Assembly (NCBI RefSeq): GCF_000185385.1
Contig: NZ_GL622296.1
Coordinates: forward strand, 1,102,201 to 1,135,559
Reading direction: 5' to 3'
DNA length: 33,359 nucleotides
Origin: Lachnoanaerobaculum saburreum DSM 3986
Lineage (GTDB): Bacteria; Bacillota; Clostridia; Lachnospirales; Lachnospiraceae
Part shown: positions 15,527-24,077 of the stretch, piece after piece
How the letters are laid out: each line of letters opens with the position of its first letter
Position numbering within the stretch: the first letter of the stretch is position 1
Translations under genes and position numbers: made by a program
Notes under the pieces: generated by a model
What the model was told of the DNA's origin: nothing
Database searches by the model: none
The model's input: only the letters and a program-made list of their open reading frames with translations

Positions 15527-17149
15527 ATGACAGAAAAAGAAGATAAAAACAGGCCTGAAACTATAAGACAAAAGTTATCTTTGTATGAAATTTTAAGGGG
15601 AATTAACCGTCAGAGTCGATCAATGCGCAGCAAATTGATGGTATACCTATGTTGCCTTGTTTTGTCCGGTACGGGAATATTATTAATGATGCTGGTGGCA
15701 TCAGGAGTATTTTCAGAGAGTGGGAGACAAATTGAGCAAAACCTGCAAGTTCATCTTCAAAATCAGAAAAGAGATATTAAGGAGAGGATGGATCTCTTTA
15801 CAATAAACGGTATAGATTTATCTAAGAGACTTACTACATATATTGAGAGAGAGGTATTGTCATATCCATACGATATAAAAGAACTGGAAAATGATGAGGC
15901 GGGGCTTAGAACAATGCAGGAAAACATGTATCTACTTTTGGAAGGCAAGATGCATGTTACCCGTGCGAGTGGAGTATATGCAGTGTTTGATACTACGGTC
16001 AATACTTCAGCTCCAAATGCAAAGCATTCACGCAGTGGTGTATATTTGAGATTGGCAAATATAAGCGGAAATGTGCTGGAGGATGATGTTTTTCTGTTTC
16101 GCGGTAATCCCGATGTAGCTATGCAGAATAAAATTCAGATACATAATCGTTGGAATATGGAATTTGATACGGAAGATATGTATTGGTTTGACGATCAGAT
16201 TTCCACAAATAATACCAAATCACCTACAGAAAAATATTTGTGGATCAATAGAGTACATCTGAAGGATACATGGGAAAACAGTATGTTTTTGAGTGTACCG
16301 GTGATTGGAAGTGAAGGCGGAAGATACGGTATATGCGGTTTGGAGATCAGCGGACTGTTATTTCGATTAAGCTACCCTAAGTTTGAAAGCAGATATGGAG
16401 ATATGGTAACCATAATTGCACCTGTAGATCAGGGAAAACTGCTGCTTTCAAAAGGACTTAGCGGTTCTCAGGGTAACAGTTACATAAATGAAAATGATGA
16501 TCTTTTTATTGATACCGGTAAAGTATATAATGTTTACTTCAATTCTCAAGGAAAATATATAGGGGTACAGCAGACTATAGACGGTGCATATGATTCAGAA
16601 GGCAGACAATGGGCAGTTGCCGTATTGGTTTCTTATAGCAGTTTTGAAGCAAAGGAGAGCTATGAAAAGGCAATGATGATCGTCATACTGACAGTATTTA
16701 GCCTTATCATGTTCTTAATATCATTTGTAATATCCAGGCAATTTGTCAAGCCTATTGAGAGGGGAATAGAGAATCTGAAAACAGATGACTTCTACAAAAA
16801 TGATTCGCGAACGGGAATTGCAGAAATAGATATACTTGCAGAGTTTTTAAGAAATAAGGAAGAAAAATATAAGAGCAAGGGTCCGGTGCCGTCTGAGATA
16901 GAAGAGATGTTTGATCGCTTTATAGAAAATTCAAAGAGCTTGACCACATCGGAGAGAAATATATTACGCTATTATATAGAGGGGCGTGAGATCGCGGAGC
17001 TGCCGGATTTACTCTGTATCAGCCTAAATACAGTAAGAAAGCATAATAGAAATATATATACAAAGCTTGGGGTCAGTTCCAAGGATGAACTTCAGATATA
17101 TATTGATTTATTGATATGCTGTGGAAGAATACACGAAATATTGGAATAA
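15527..17149 (+). CDS. Membrane-anchored LuxR-type transcription regulator with extracellular sensor
   Basis: A 540-residue protein. A first membrane helix lies at about 37-60 (YLCCLVLSGTGILLMMLVAS), an extracellular region of about 320 residues follows, then a second helix near 385-408 (VILTVFSLIMFLISFVI), a short HAMP-like juxtamembrane segment (RQFVKPIERGIENL) and a cytoplasmic LuxR/GerE helix-turn-helix near 472-530 (LTTSERNILRYYIEG, LCISLNTVRKHNRNIYTKLG). No histidine kinase or receiver domain is present, so this is a one-component signal-to-DNA receptor. It is cotranscribed with the binding lipoprotein, its probable input. Domain boundaries are approximate. Confidence 0.85.
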   Translation: MTEKEDKNRPETIRQKLSLYEILRGINRQSRSMRSKLMVYLCCLVLSGTGILLMMLVASGVFSESGRQIEQNLQVHLQNQKRDIKERMDLFTINGIDLSKRLTTYIEREVLSYPYDIKELENDEAGLRTMQENMYLLLEGKMHVTRASGVYAVFDTTVNTSAPNAKHSRSGVYLRLANISGNVLEDDVFLFRGNPDVAMQNKIQIHNRWNMEFDTEDMYWFDDQISTNNTKSPTEKYLWINRVHLKDTWENSMFLSVPVIGSEGGRYGICGLEISGLLFRLSYPKFESRYGDMVTIIAPVDQGKLLLSKGLSGSQGNSYINENDDLFIDTGKVYNVYFNSQGKYIGVQQTIDGAYDSEGRQWAVAVLVSYSSFEAKESYEKAMMIVILTVFSLIMFLISFVISRQFVKPIERGIENLKTDDFYKNDSRTGIAEIDILAEFLRNKEEKYKSKGPVPSEIEEMFDRFIENSKSLTTSERNILRYYIEGREIAELPDLLCISLNTVRKHNRNIYTKLGVSSKDELQIYIDLLICCGRIHEILE

Positions 17150-17155
17150 AATAAA

Positions 17156-17203
17156 ACACACCTGATATTAGTATAAACTATACAAATATTAGGTGTATTT
17201 TTT
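17156..17203 (+). terminator. Terminator of the binding-protein/regulator operon
   Basis: ACACCTGATATT pairs with AATATTAGGTGT (one G-U) around a 15-base loop, followed by ATTTTTTG. Confidence 0.85.
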
Positions 17204-17216
17204 GTGAATATTTAAG

Positions 17217-17274
17217 TATTCAATAGATAATATTTTGAAAAAAGTTCTAAAAGTATTCACCGGGTAATATATTT
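17217..17274. promoter_or_regulatory. Paired motif TATTCA-N2-RGRTAATAT, copy set A
   Basis: The motif occurs at 17217 and again at 17254, 37 bases apart. The same pair with the same spacing lies upstream of the gene at 19338. Likely protein-binding sites; the upstream membrane-bound LuxR-type regulator is a candidate binder. Confidence 0.65.
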
Positions 17275-17492
17275 TAATTATCTGATATGGTATTGATAAT
17301 ACAAACAGAAGTAATTATATAATCCGTGAAAAGGAGGAAAGATGAAAAATTAGGAACACACAATACTAAAAGCAGTGATATTTCTTTTGTAGCTGATAGT
17401 GAAATATGTAAACGAGTAGTGAGAGGAGGGAAACTATGTAGACTTTTAACAGCAAATATGGATAAAAATTTAATAAAAGAAAGGATGTATGT
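17275..17492 (+). other. Leader of the wall-protein gene with mini-ORFs
   Basis: Two strong ribosome sites are followed by near-empty frames: aaaggaggaaag before ATG 17342 (MKN then stop) and gaggaggg before ATG 17435 followed at once by TAG. A 56-codon frame from GTG 17326 runs to TGA 17494 and overlaps the start of the wall-protein gene by ATGA. It has no recognisable family. The stretch may be a translated leader or a decayed small gene. Confidence 0.3.
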
Positions 17493-19043
17493 ATGAATCA
17501 AAGAAAAATAATGCTTAGGGAAATACTTAAAATTTTTGTACTTTTGCTTTTTACATTATTTTTTATGGGAATTATGCAAAGTAAAATATACGCTACTTCA
17601 ATGTCACTGGACTGCACTGTGAATTATGTAGATAAAGATGGTGATTTGTTACATACTCAAACAGAGAGTCTCTCACCTTTAATTATGGGAATGACAGATT
17701 ATCAATTAACTATACCGTACGGTAATCTTGTAAAGAATAGTATGCTGTATTACCCTGTAAGTGTTCAATCGGAAACTCCCGCCTTACCGACTACAACGGT
17801 ACAAATCCTCAGTCCGTATATAAATATAAGTGTAGATCCGGCTTATGTACATATTGGTGCTTATGGTCTAAGTAAGGATTATGTTATTTTTTGTGACATG
17901 CCTAAGTATAATTATGAAATTCATTATGTAGATGAAGCAGGTAATCAATTGATTATGGACCAAGGTGGAGAAGAGTACGATATGACATGGGTTGCTTTGG
18001 ACCATAAAGAGTTTGTTTCTACAGATTATAATGCAGGAGTTGAGTATATTGTAAAACAAAATCAGGCGTATCCGCAGGCACAATATAAGTATAATAGTGC
18101 AAACGATATTCAGGTCTTGGTAGGTAGCAATTACCCTGAGTATACAATAGTTTGTATTCCAAAGCCTGTAGCAACACCAAGTACACCGGGTGGAAATACA
18201 AATGGAAGTGGAAATACAAACGGAGGCGGAAATTTAAACGGAGGCGGAAATCTAAATGGAAGCGGAAACTTAAACGGAAGCGGAAATCTAAACGGAAGAG
18301 GAAATTTAAACGGAAGCGGAAATTTAAACGGAAGCGGAAACTTAAACGGAAGCGGAAATTTAAACGGAAGCGGAAATCTAAACGGAAGTGGAAATTTAAA
18401 CGGAAGCGGAAACTTAAACGGAAGCGGAAACTTAAACGGAGGCGGAAATTTAAATGGAAGCGGAAACTTAAACAGAGGCGGAAACTTAAACGGAGGCGGA
18501 AATTTAAACGGAGGCGGAAACTTAAACGGAGACGGAAATTTAAACGGAAGCGGAAATCTGAACGGAAACGGAAATCTGAACGGAAGTACAAGCGGAACCG
18601 ACATTAGGGGTAGAATAACCGGAAGCGGAGGATCAGGCTCAGGAAGCGGTGGAGGCACTGTAAGACATCTAAATTCAGGCAACACATCAGATAATTTGAA
18701 ATTTAAGCAGGGCTGGATATTGGATACCGATACAAATACCTGGTATTATTACTCAGGAACTACCAGAGATACATTAAAGAAGGGTTGGCACAAGGATAAT
18801 CAGGATGGAAGATGGTATTATTTACATCTGACAAGCGGTGCTATGTATACAGGATGGAATAATATAGACGGTAAATGGTATTTCTTTAATTATCATACAC
18901 CTAAATGGACATGGGAGGTGCGTAATGACGGTGAATGGTATTATAAGAATCTCGAAAATTCCAGACCGCTCGGATCAATGTATGAAAATGAAAAAACTCC
19001 TGACGGCTACAAAGTAGATGCAAAAGGGGTTTGGGTAAAGTAA
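17493..19043 (+). CDS. Secreted wall protein with a GNLNGS repeat stalk and cell-wall-binding repeats
   Basis: A 516-residue protein. A signal peptide with a long hydrophobic core ends near YATS (residue 35). The region to about 228 has two similar beta-type segments (VNYVDKDGDLLHTQT, IHYVDEAGNQLIMDQ), reminiscent of MucBP-like adhesion modules. Residues about 234-365 are 22 hexapeptides of the GNLNG(S/G) type, followed by a Gly/Ser linker. The C-terminus has aromatic choline/cell-wall-binding-type repeats (NTWYYYSGTTRDTLKKGWH, GRWYYLHLTSGAMYTGWN, GKWYFFN, GEWYYK). It has no LPxTG anchor, so attachment would be non-covalent. ATG 17493 follows gaaagga. Likely adhesin or surface stalk; ligand unknown. 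Confidence 0.85.
   Translation: MNQRKIMLREILKIFVLLLFTLFFMGIMQSKIYATSMSLDCTVNYVDKDGDLLHTQTESLSPLIMGMTDYQLTIPYGNLVKNSMLYYPVSVQSETPALPTTTVQILSPYINISVDPAYVHIGAYGLSKDYVIFCDMPKYNYEIHYVDEAGNQLIMDQGGEEYDMTWVALDHKEFVSTDYNAGVEYIVKQNQAYPQAQYKYNSANDIQVLVGSNYPEYTIVCIPKPVATPSTPGGNTNGSGNTNGGGNLNGGGNLNGSGNLNGSGNLNGRGNLNGSGNLNGSGNLNGSGNLNGSGNLNGSGNLNGSGNLNGSGNLNGGGNLNGSGNLNRGGNLNGGGNLNGGGNLNGDGNLNGSGNLNGNGNLNGSTSGTDIRGRITGSGGSGSGSGGGTVRHLNSGNTSDNLKFKQGWILDTDTNTWYYYSGTTRDTLKKGWHKDNQDGRWYYLHLTSGAMYTGWNNIDGKWYFFNYHTPKWTWEVRNDGEWYYKNLENSRPLGSMYENEKTPDGYKVDAKGVWVK
18192..18587 (+). repeat. 22 tandem copies of an 18-bp coding repeat
   Basis: Unit GGAAAYYTAAACGGAAGC encodes GNLNGS. Copies differ mostly at Y positions and the last codon. 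396 bp equals exactly 22 units, so copy-number change keeps frame. Several other frames are open across the tract only because the unit lacks stops. Confidence 0.95.
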
Positions 19044-19093
19044 ATATAATAGTAAAAAAATCAGTATTACAGTAATAAACACAGCAAACTCAT

Positions 19094-19117
19094 CAGGACG
19101 GGAAATATCCCGTCCTG
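19094..19117 (+). terminator. Hairpin after the wall-protein gene
   Basis: CAGGACGGGA pairs perfectly with TCCCGTCCTG around AATA. The following T-run is weak (tctta). Confidence 0.75.
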
Positions 19118-19179
19118 TCTTAATGTCTGATAGATATTTTTATGCATTACTTATAAATATAATTAGAGAATGTTTATGG

Positions 19180-19237
19180 TATTCAACGGATAATATTTGA
19201 TTTTTTTGCTAAAGAGTATTCATTGGGTAATATATTT
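19180..19237. promoter_or_regulatory. Paired motif TATTCA-N2-RGRTAATAT, copy set B
   Basis: Copies at 19180 and 19217, again exactly 37 bases apart, 101 bases before the next start codon. Bases between the motifs are not conserved with set A, while the motifs are. Confidence 0.65.
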
Positions 19238-19337
19238 CATACTTGAAAAGTGATATGAATAGCTTAAGCAGTAATCATTTATATGTGAAATATAAAAATG
19301 ATAAATTTAGAACGTATTTTTAGAAGGAGGATTTTAA

Positions 19338-19595
19338 ATGCAAGGTAAAAGGGAGGAATGTGATGAAAACAAAGAATCAGGTGAGGATAAAGAAAAATTG
19401 ATATCCGAAATACCGCATATTCTTTTAGAAGAAAGTGATGGAGCCGAGTATAATTCCGAATATAGATGCCTGTATTACATAAACAATGTTCATTTAAAAT
19501 TAAAAGAAGACGGTAAAGAGTTTGAACCGCTTATCAAAGCTTTTGATAAATACAATGTTGATGAGCTTTTTGAGGGTATTATGTATTCATCATAG
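19338..19595 (+). CDS. Internally deleted paralogue of the downstream lipoprotein
   Basis: An 85-residue protein with an excellent ribosome site (agaaggagg). Residues 26-72 (PHILLEESDG, YINNVHLKLKEDGKEFEPLI) match residues 74-124 of the next protein (PHILLKDTME, IKYVYLQLKEDGKEFEPLK). The last residues (DELFEGIMYSS) match that protein's very C-terminus (FDLFEGIITAG). The 450 residues between, and the signal peptide, are missing. This looks like a copy that lost its middle by internal deletion. A small cytoplasmic product may still be made; I expect no function. Confidence 0.6.
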   Translation: MQGKREECDENKESGEDKEKLISEIPHILLEESDGAEYNSEYRCLYYINNVHLKLKEDGKEFEPLIKAFDKYNVDELFEGIMYSS

Positions 19596-19623
19596 AGAGT
19601 AATGATGTGGAAAGGAGTATTAA

Positions 19624-21369
19624 ATGAGAAATAAAAAGTTCTTATTGCCGGTAATATTCTCTATTTTGGTTATGTTTTCTTTAGCATCATGTAAGTCGCC
19701 TGTCAGTGTAGATATAGTTAATGATAATACTGAAGGCGAAACAGTCAGTAAAGCAGCAGACAGGGAAGAAAAAGATGAGGATGATGTAAAAAAGCATGAA
19801 AAGAAAAATAAGGATAACAAAAAGCTGATAAACACATCCGGAAAACCTCATATACTTTTGAAGGATACAATGGAACTGCACAATGATGATGAATCAAGCA
19901 CAACATTATATAGAATTAAGTATGTGTATTTACAGCTGAAAGAGGATGGAAAAGAGTTTGAACCGCTCAAAAAGTCATTTGAAAATTATAATAAAGACCT
20001 GCTTGATAAATTATCAAAAACAAGGGAAGCATTTGACGGTTTTGCAAAAGAGCAATTGTCCGATATACAGCAGGGATATGAGTCGAAAGAATTATTCAGT
20101 GAAACTGACAGCTATATAATGCGAGCCGATAAATACGCAGTAAGTATACTCAACTATACAAAATATAACTACGGAGCATCGGATAAATACTCACGAGAAT
20201 CCATTAATTTTGATACGGATACAGGAAAAAAACTTGAATTTTTGGATGTTGTAAAGGATGATAAATCATTTTTTGAGATGGCAGATAAAAGGGTATATGA
20301 AGATTATGAAGAAATCCATATTCAAAAACCCTCAGAGTATGCATATACAAGCAAAAAAAATAATTATGAAAACCTTGTCTGGACTGTAAGTCCCGTAGGC
20401 GTGACCGTATATTTTGACAGCGGAGTTTTGGGTGCTGAAACTGACGGACCGCAGGTTATTACAATTTCATTTGATGAAAATGAGACAATATTTGAACCTA
20501 AGTATGTATACAAAGAAAATGAGTATGTAATACCGGTAGTTGCCGGAAATATGACAATTCATGTTGATACCGATGGCGACGGAGTGAGAGATTCCGTATT
20601 TGTAGATGATCTTTATGAGCAAAATCCTGAAACATTGGATATATATAATACCGGAATGAAAGTCTATGCCGGAACTCAAAGTACAGAGATAGAATGCTAT
20701 GAAGGCAAGGCGTATCTTGTAAAAATGGACGGTAACTATTATATGTATATGTTTGTTCAGGATGAAATAAGATTATTGTACTGCCTTGATTTGAAATATC
20801 TTAACTCTGAGGACAGGTCAGATAAATATTTTTATCTTGGTACAAGAGAAGGCACATGGGATCAGAAAGGAGAAATTGAAAATTATGTAAGCATAGAGGA
20901 GACTTTTACAGATACCGAATCATTTGTCGGAGAATATTTTGGAGATTTAGGCATTTTATTCCCGATTGAAAAGGCGTGGTTTGTAGGTGAAGACGGAACC
21001 CCTCAGTCAAGTGATGATAAAGGTAGAGTAACAAGCGGTATAGCTTTTAGAACGTTAAAAGATATTAAATGTACTGAAGTTGATAGAGAAGGAAAAGTGA
21101 AGAAATCTGATACCAAGATAGTAAAGGGAACATTGATACTTCCTCTATATGCAAATGACAAGGAGTATATGGATGTAATAACAGTTGATGAAGATGACTT
21201 AAATATATGGAATGGAGCAGGTGAGGAATTCTTTTCATTGACAAATATGAAACTGTTAGACTATGAAGGAGATTTCTATAGAATTACCTTTGAAAATGAT
21301 GATGGAGCTTTAAGTATTGACGGAACAGATATATTTGATTTGTTTGAAGGCATCATTACAGCTGGATAG
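19624..21369 (+). CDS. DUF3298/RsiV-like lipoprotein
   Basis: A 581-residue lipoprotein. The signal ends at SLASC (Cys23), followed by an acidic/lysine-rich linker. Residues about 74-300 resemble the DUF4163-DUF3298 pair found in RsiV and PdaC-type proteins (SINFDTDTGKKLEFLDV, then SPVGVTVYFDSGVLGAETDG). The remaining part (about 310-581) has HVDTDGDGVRDS, a calcium-loop-like acidic motif, and beta-rich unknown sequence. ATG 19624 follows gaaaggag. RsiV is a lysozyme-sensing anti-sigma factor; here there is no membrane helix beyond the lipid anchor and no sigma gene nearby, so that role is not implied. Likely an envelope protein of unknown ligand. Confidence 0.7.
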   Translation: MRNKKFLLPVIFSILVMFSLASCKSPVSVDIVNDNTEGETVSKAADREEKDEDDVKKHEKKNKDNKKLINTSGKPHILLKDTMELHNDDESSTTLYRIKYVYLQLKEDGKEFEPLKKSFENYNKDLLDKLSKTREAFDGFAKEQLSDIQQGYESKELFSETDSYIMRADKYAVSILNYTKYNYGASDKYSRESINFDTDTGKKLEFLDVVKDDKSFFEMADKRVYEDYEEIHIQKPSEYAYTSKKNNYENLVWTVSPVGVTVYFDSGVLGAETDGPQVITISFDENETIFEPKYVYKENEYVIPVVAGNMTIHVDTDGDGVRDSVFVDDLYEQNPETLDIYNTGMKVYAGTQSTEIECYEGKAYLVKMDGNYYMYMFVQDEIRLLYCLDLKYLNSEDRSDKYFYLGTREGTWDQKGEIENYVSIEETFTDTESFVGEYFGDLGILFPIEKAWFVGEDGTPQSSDDKGRVTSGIAFRTLKDIKCTEVDREGKVKKSDTKIVKGTLILPLYANDKEYMDVITVDEDDLNIWNGAGEEFFSLTNMKLLDYEGDFYRITFENDDGALSIDGTDIFDLFEGIITAG

Positions 21370-21436
21370 AAAACTGTTCTCTTATAAAGAGAGTCTTAAA
21401 ATAAATAAAAAGGAGGATAATAATAGGTATTATTAA

Positions 21437-21703
21437 AGTGAAGGCGGAAGTTTGCCTGCGGTGGTTGTTGAACTTGAAGCAGGTGAAGAAATTATTAGTG
21501 AAGTTGGGAGATAGGTCAAGGAACCTATAGAAACAAAAACCAAGATAAGCGGTGGCATAGGAAAGGCATTGTAAAGGATGTTTGGTGGAGAAGGCATGAT
21601 AGATACCGTTGTAACAGGTCCGGGAAAGGTTTATATTCAAACAATGTCACTGTCAAGACTTGGAGAGATGCCTACACCGTTTATAAAGGTTAGAAAGAAG
21701 TAA
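21437..21703 (+). pseudogene. AIM24-family (TIGR00266-like) protein remnant
   Basis: A single frame reads GSLPAVVVELEAGEEIISEV, then GR-stop, KISGGIGKAL-stop, RMFGGEG, and MIDTVVTGPGKVYIQTMSLS, ending VRKK and TAA 21701. The start and end segments match the beginning and end of AIM24-family proteins, but the middle is missing between GGEG and MIDTVV. In-frame stops are at 21512 and 21572. No start codon is usable. It is a deleted, decaying gene between two lipoprotein genes. Confidence 0.7.
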
Positions 21704-21725
21704 AATAAAAGAGAGAGGTAAAAAG

Positions 21726-22112
21726 ATGAAAAAACTGTTTGGAGCTAAATTATTTAAAATTTTATTGGCAGCATTTGGGATTTTATTACTTTCAATAATG
21801 CTTGTAGGCTGTAAAAATGAAAAGTCACATGCAGGATATTATGTATTGGAATCTATAAAGTCGGAAGGTAATGAGTTTGGTAAAGATTTTATCAAAGAAG
21901 CAGAATTGGATTGTTATATAATTTTAAAAGATGACGGAACAGGCACAATGTCATTCTCGGATGAAGCAACAGATATAAAATGGGGTGACGGTAAACTTAA
22001 TGTAGAGGGAGAAAATGTGGACTACAATATAAAGAATGATGAATTAACATTTGATATTGATGGTGACACTATGGTATTCAAGCGCAGTAATGATACACCT
22101 CCTGCAAAATAG
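21726..22112 (+). CDS. Small secreted lipoprotein of unknown function
   Basis: A 128-residue lipoprotein with the lipobox MLVGC (Cys29). The mature part is about 100 residues, beta-rich and acidic (YYVLESIKSEGNEFGKDF, CYIILKDDGTGTMSF, GDTMVFKRS). The pattern of strand, DDGTG turn and TMxFxxS resembles small lipocalin-like bacterial lipoproteins that occur in many Lachnospiraceae, but I do not assign a family. ATG 21726 follows gagagaggt. The gene ends before a bidirectional hairpin. Confidence 0.75.
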   Translation: MKKLFGAKLFKILLAAFGILLLSIMLVGCKNEKSHAGYYVLESIKSEGNEFGKDFIKEAELDCYIILKDDGTGTMSFSDEATDIKWGDGKLNVEGENVDYNIKNDELTFDIDGDTMVFKRSNDTPPAK

Positions 22113-22160
22113 TGTGATTTTAACCAAATATCTAAAAAATTTAAGATAAAATTTTTCTTT

Positions 22161-22184
22161 GTGGGGCTGTAAAAGCAGCCCCAC
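22161..22184. terminator. Bidirectional terminator between convergent genes
   Basis: GTGGGGCTG and CAGCCCCAC form a perfect 9-bp GC-rich stem with loop TAAAAG. AT-rich flanks on both sides suit both the small lipoprotein gene and glmS. Confidence 0.85.
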
Positions 22185-22208
22185 ATCTGTTTATAAAATA
22201 AAAAACGT

Positions 22209-24050
22209 TTATTCTACCGTAACGGACTTTGCCAAATTTCTAGGTTTATCAGGGTCTAAGCCTTTTAGGAGACTGACTTGATAGGAGAGGAACTGAAGCG
22301 GGACTACCAAAAGGCTTCCGGCAAATAGAGGACGGGTTTTCGGTACAATGAGTATTTGTGTAAAGTCATCTTCCTCGACTGAAATATTTTCCATGGTGAG
22401 TGCAAAACATTCGGCACCGCGGCTTTTTACCTCGTGAATATTTGAAATGCTCTTTGTGGCAAGATCCTCTTGAGAAAGAAGAGCAATCACAGGACTGTTC
22501 TTTTCTATCAGGCTGATTGTGCCGTGCTTTAATTCACCGCTACTGTAGCTTTCACAGTGAATATAACTGATTTCCTTAAGCTTTAAAGCTCCTTCCATGG
22601 AGATGGCCCAATCAAGACCCCTTCCAAGAAAGAAAATATTTTTATCATCCTTCAGTTTTTTTGCCATAGGTAGGGTTTCACTGTCAAGTGAAAGACATTG
22701 TTGAATCTTACCCGGTAGATTGAAAAGCTCCTCTTTAAGTATATGAGCCTCTTCATCACCAATTTTGCCCTTTGCTTTAGCTAACAGCAGTGAGAAAATG
22801 TAGCTGGCAACAAGCTGGCAGCTATAGGCCTTGGTAGTGGCTACAGCAATTTCAGGTCCTGCCTGGGTATAAAAGACAAAGTCCGATTCACCGGCAATGG
22901 CGGAACCGACCACATTTACTATAGAAAGGGTTTTCACCCCTAATTTCTTTGCTTCCCTTACTGCCGCCAAAGTATCCGCAGTTTCTCCCGATTGGCTGAT
23001 GCTGATAACCAGTTCACCGGTTTCAAGAATAGGATGATTATAGCGAAACTCACTTGCAAGCTCCACCTGTACGGGTACCCTTGCCAACCTTTCACAAACG
23101 GACTTTAACACATAGCCTGCGTGGTAGGCGGAGCCGCAGGCAATTACCCTGATTCTTGAAATCTCCTTAAAATCCTTTTCGCTCATAGAGAAGGATTCAT
23201 AGGAAAAGCAATTATTTTCCTGATTGCAGGCATAGAGCAGAGTATCTTTTACAGCCTGTGGCTGCTCAAAGATTTCTTTTTCCATAAAATGCAGATATTC
23301 TCCTTTATGAATCATGCTGCTGTCAAGCTCTGCAACAGTGGAGGAACGCTTTATCTCCTCTCCGTTTTTGTTATATATATGTATTTCATTTTCAGTAAGA
23401 CTTAAAATCTCTTTATTTTCTAATTTATAGAACTCCTTTGTATAATCAAGAAAAGCTGAGACATCGGAAGCCGGATAGAATCCGTTTTGACCCTTTCCTA
23501 CAACTAAAGGACTGTCCTTTCTCATAGCATAAAGGGTATTTGCATCATCCTTGAACATAATTGCAAAGGCGTAAGACCCTTTCAACTCCCTTTGTACTGA
23601 AAGGAGTGCTTTTAAGACATTATTTTCCTTCATGTAAAAATATTCAATCAGATTTACAGCCACTTCAGTATCTGTGTCTGAATAGAAGTTGTAGCCTTTT
23701 TCTTGTAAAAAGTTCTTTAAATCTGCAAAGTTTTCAATAATACCGTTATGCACCAACACCACTTCCTTATGCATTGACAGATGTGGGTGGGCATTTTTTT
23801 CATCGGCTTTACCATGAGTTGCCCAGCGTGTGTGACCGATACCCATAGAGCAGGGAAGTTCACATTCTTTGGAAGCTGCGACCTTCTTTTTCAATTCGTT
23901 TAATTTACCTACAGCCTTTACTACAGTGAAAGGTCTTGAATACAGGGCTATTCCCGCAGAATCATAACCTCTGTATTCAAGACGCGAAAGACCGGACAGT
24001 AGAATATCCTTTGTATTCCCCTGCCCAACAAAACCGACAATACCGCACAT
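22209..24050 (-). CDS. glmS: Glutamine-fructose-6-phosphate aminotransferase (isomerising)
   Basis: A 613-residue enzyme of usual family length. It makes glucosamine-6-phosphate from fructose-6-phosphate and glutamine, the first step to UDP-GlcNAc for cell wall synthesis. The N-terminal glutaminase domain starts MCGIVGFVG with catalytic Cys2 and has HTRWATHG and DTEVAVNLIEYF. The two SIS domains include ACGSAYHAG, SISQSGETADT and LGRGLDWAIS, and the protein ends DPDKPRNLAKSVTVE as standard. Expression is controlled by the self-cleaving ribozyme in its leader, so product level feeds back on the mRNA. Monocistronic, terminated by the shared hairpin. Confidence 0.98.
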   Translation of the reverse strand: MCGIVGFVGQGNTKDILLSGLSRLEYRGYDSAGIALYSRPFTVVKAVGKLNELKKKVAASKECELPCSMGIGHTRWATHGKADEKNAHPHLSMHKEVVLVHNGIIENFADLKNFLQEKGYNFYSDTDTEVAVNLIEYFYMKENNVLKALLSVQRELKGSYAFAIMFKDDANTLYAMRKDSPLVVGKGQNGFYPASDVSAFLDYTKEFYKLENKEILSLTENEIHIYNKNGEEIKRSSTVAELDSSMIHKGEYLHFMEKEIFEQPQAVKDTLLYACNQENNCFSYESFSMSEKDFKEISRIRVIACGSAYHAGYVLKSVCERLARVPVQVELASEFRYNHPILETGELVISISQSGETADTLAAVREAKKLGVKTLSIVNVVGSAIAGESDFVFYTQAGPEIAVATTKAYSCQLVASYIFSLLLAKAKGKIGDEEAHILKEELFNLPGKIQQCLSLDSETLPMAKKLKDDKNIFFLGRGLDWAISMEGALKLKEISYIHCESYSSGELKHGTISLIEKNSPVIALLSQEDLATKSISNIHEVKSRGAECFALTMENISVEEDDFTQILIVPKTRPLFAGSLLVVPLQFLSYQVSLLKGLDPDKPRNLAKSVTVE

Positions 24051-24077
24051 TGTATTTTCTCCTATTTGATTGTTTAT

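Noticed and set aside
18192-18587. CRISPR array
   Set aside because: The 18-bp units are tandem and coding, with no spacers, and no cas genes are present.
18019-18685. Long open frames on both strands across the wall-protein repeat (Arg/Phe/Pro-rich or Lys/Arg-rich products)
   Set aside because: They exist only because the 18-bp unit lacks stops in several frames. They have no ribosome sites or credible ends.
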